Shown in pieces: positions 5,123 to 5,605 of a stretch of DNA of 5,605 bases. Within the stretch, counting starts at the first letter, position 1, and every line of letters begins with the position of its first letter. The notes under the pieces were generated by a model that worked only from the letters and a program-made list of their open reading frames with translations, was not told the origin of the DNA and did not search any database. Position numbers and translations under genes: made by a program. This DNA is from Phycisphaerales bacterium (GTDB lineage: Bacteria > Planctomycetota > Phycisphaerae > Phycisphaerales > SM1A02), in NCBI GenBank assembly GCA_007125255.1, contig SLDM01000118.1, positions 1-5,605 of the forward strand, given 5' to 3'.

Positions 5123-5238
5123 GGTCTGCGGCGGCCTTCCCGGCGCGCCAAATCTGCTCAGAGCCGGATCCGTCCGGTCTCGCCACGTGGCCCGGCACTG
5201 CTCCCGTAGCTCCCGATCTCGGCACCCGGCTTGAAAGG

Positions 5239-5244
5239 TATGAT
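5239..5244 (+). promoter_or_regulatory. Possible -10 box for the last lipoprotein gene
   Basis: TATGAT lies 43 nt before the ATG at 5288. The -35 region expected at 5216-5221 (ATCTCG) is poor. The spacing to the gene and the near-consensus hexamer make it the best candidate in this gap, but the call is weak. Confidence 0.25.
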
Positions 5245-5287
5245 GGTGTCGTTGTCGCACAACACCCTTTCTGTGGGAGGCAAACTA

Positions 5288-5605
5288 ATGACGCGATGCA
5301 TGGCTGTCGGATTCTTCCTGGCGGGATTCATGGTGGCCATTGCCGGCTGCACCGCAGAGCGGCTCACCGGTGATGGATCGATGGTCCTGCTCAACGCGAT
5401 GCCGAGCGGAATGGAGCGGTTCGAGTCCCTTCTCATTGGCCCGGATTCGGAGCCGGAGCTCGGTGATCATGATGAAGTGAAGCGCGATCTGATTGCCCGG
5501 CAATGGGCGACGTTCCTGCGCGTGTCGCGGTACGTGCATCTCATTGACACGACCGAGCGAGCCGTGATTCGAACGCGCGGCATTCCGTTCGTCTCCGAGC
5601 CGCGC
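5288..5605 (+). CDS. Putative lipoprotein, 3' end beyond the window
   Basis: ATG 5288 follows an excellent Shine-Dalgarno, GGGAGG at 5275-5280, with a 7-nt spacer. The frame stays open for 106 codons to the window edge. The N-terminus is a short lipoprotein signal: Arg3, hydrophobic core GFFLAGFMVA, lipobox IAGC with Cys21, then Thr22. The visible mature part is mixed acidic and basic, with ERFESLLIG (about residues 43-51), an acidic linker (DSEPELGDHDEV) and an amphipathic stretch, QWATFLRVSRYVHLIDTTE. I do not recognise a domain. The role is unknown beyond a probable membrane-anchored envelope protein. It is well separated from the upstream gene and probably has its own promoter. Confidence 0.8.
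   Translation, partial: MTRCMAVGFFLAGFMVAIAGCTAERLTGDGSMVLLNAMPSGMERFESLLIGPDSEPELGDHDEVKRDLIARQWATFLRVSRYVHLIDTTERAVIRTRGIPFVSEPR

Larger units (their letters stand above)
4799..5287. other. Repeat-rich intergenic region
   Basis: 489 nt without a credible gene. In order it holds the second copy of the AGGCACG/AAGTGACG repeat, a GAAA-loop palindromic repeat, short stem-loops AGGCAG/CTGCCT (4990-4995 with 5004-5009) and GTGTGT/ACACAC (5029-5034 with 5041-5046), a 13-nt tandem repeat, and the upstream region of the last gene. Open frames crossing it encode repeat-derived peptides and are not supported. Confidence 0.65.

Overview
The window is GC-rich bacterial DNA from a Gram-negative (diderm) organism. 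An LpxA homologue implies lipid A synthesis, and two proteins start with lipoprotein signal peptides. A membrane protein ending in CxxCGYxLxG-type zinc ribbons, together with degenerate 'AGGCACG/AAGTGACG' intergenic repeats, recalls Planctomycetota, probably class Phycisphaerae. That placement is inference from remembered genome style, not from a search.

Layout, all main genes on the + strand. (1) 1-1082: the 3' part of a gene for a YghO-like GNAT-fold protein, running off the left edge. (2) 1112-2053: a lipoprotein with a His...Cys pair in the order of a permuted papain/NlpC-like fold, 29 nt after gene 1 and possibly in the same operon. (3) 2054-2554: a 501-nt gap holding a lower-GC island (about 48% G+C at 2221-2400). 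Its + strand RNA can form a 26-bp hairpin at 2296-2353 followed by T tracts, and an upstream stem competes with it, as in an attenuator or a small-RNA terminator. (4) 2555-3370: lpxA, standing alone without lpxD, fabZ or lpxB beside it. (5) 3371-4124: a 754-nt gap with a degenerate repeat and three consecutive stem-loops. (6) 4125-4798: a membrane-anchored double zinc-ribbon protein split over two frames. The best reading is one gene with a -1 frameshift near the G4 run at 4424-4427. (7) 4799-5287: a repeat-rich gap holding a second copy of the 23-bp repeat, a CCCGC-GAAA-GCGGG palindromic repeat and a 13-nt tandem repeat. (8) 5288-5605: the 5' end of a new lipoprotein gene, cut by the right edge.

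The genes do not form an obvious pathway. The most defensible common theme is the cell envelope: lipid A acylation, two lipoproteins and one membrane protein. No mobile-element enzyme, CRISPR array, tRNA or rRNA was seen. The items most worth following up are the hairpin RNA upstream of lpxA and the frameshifted zinc-ribbon gene bracketed by direct repeats.
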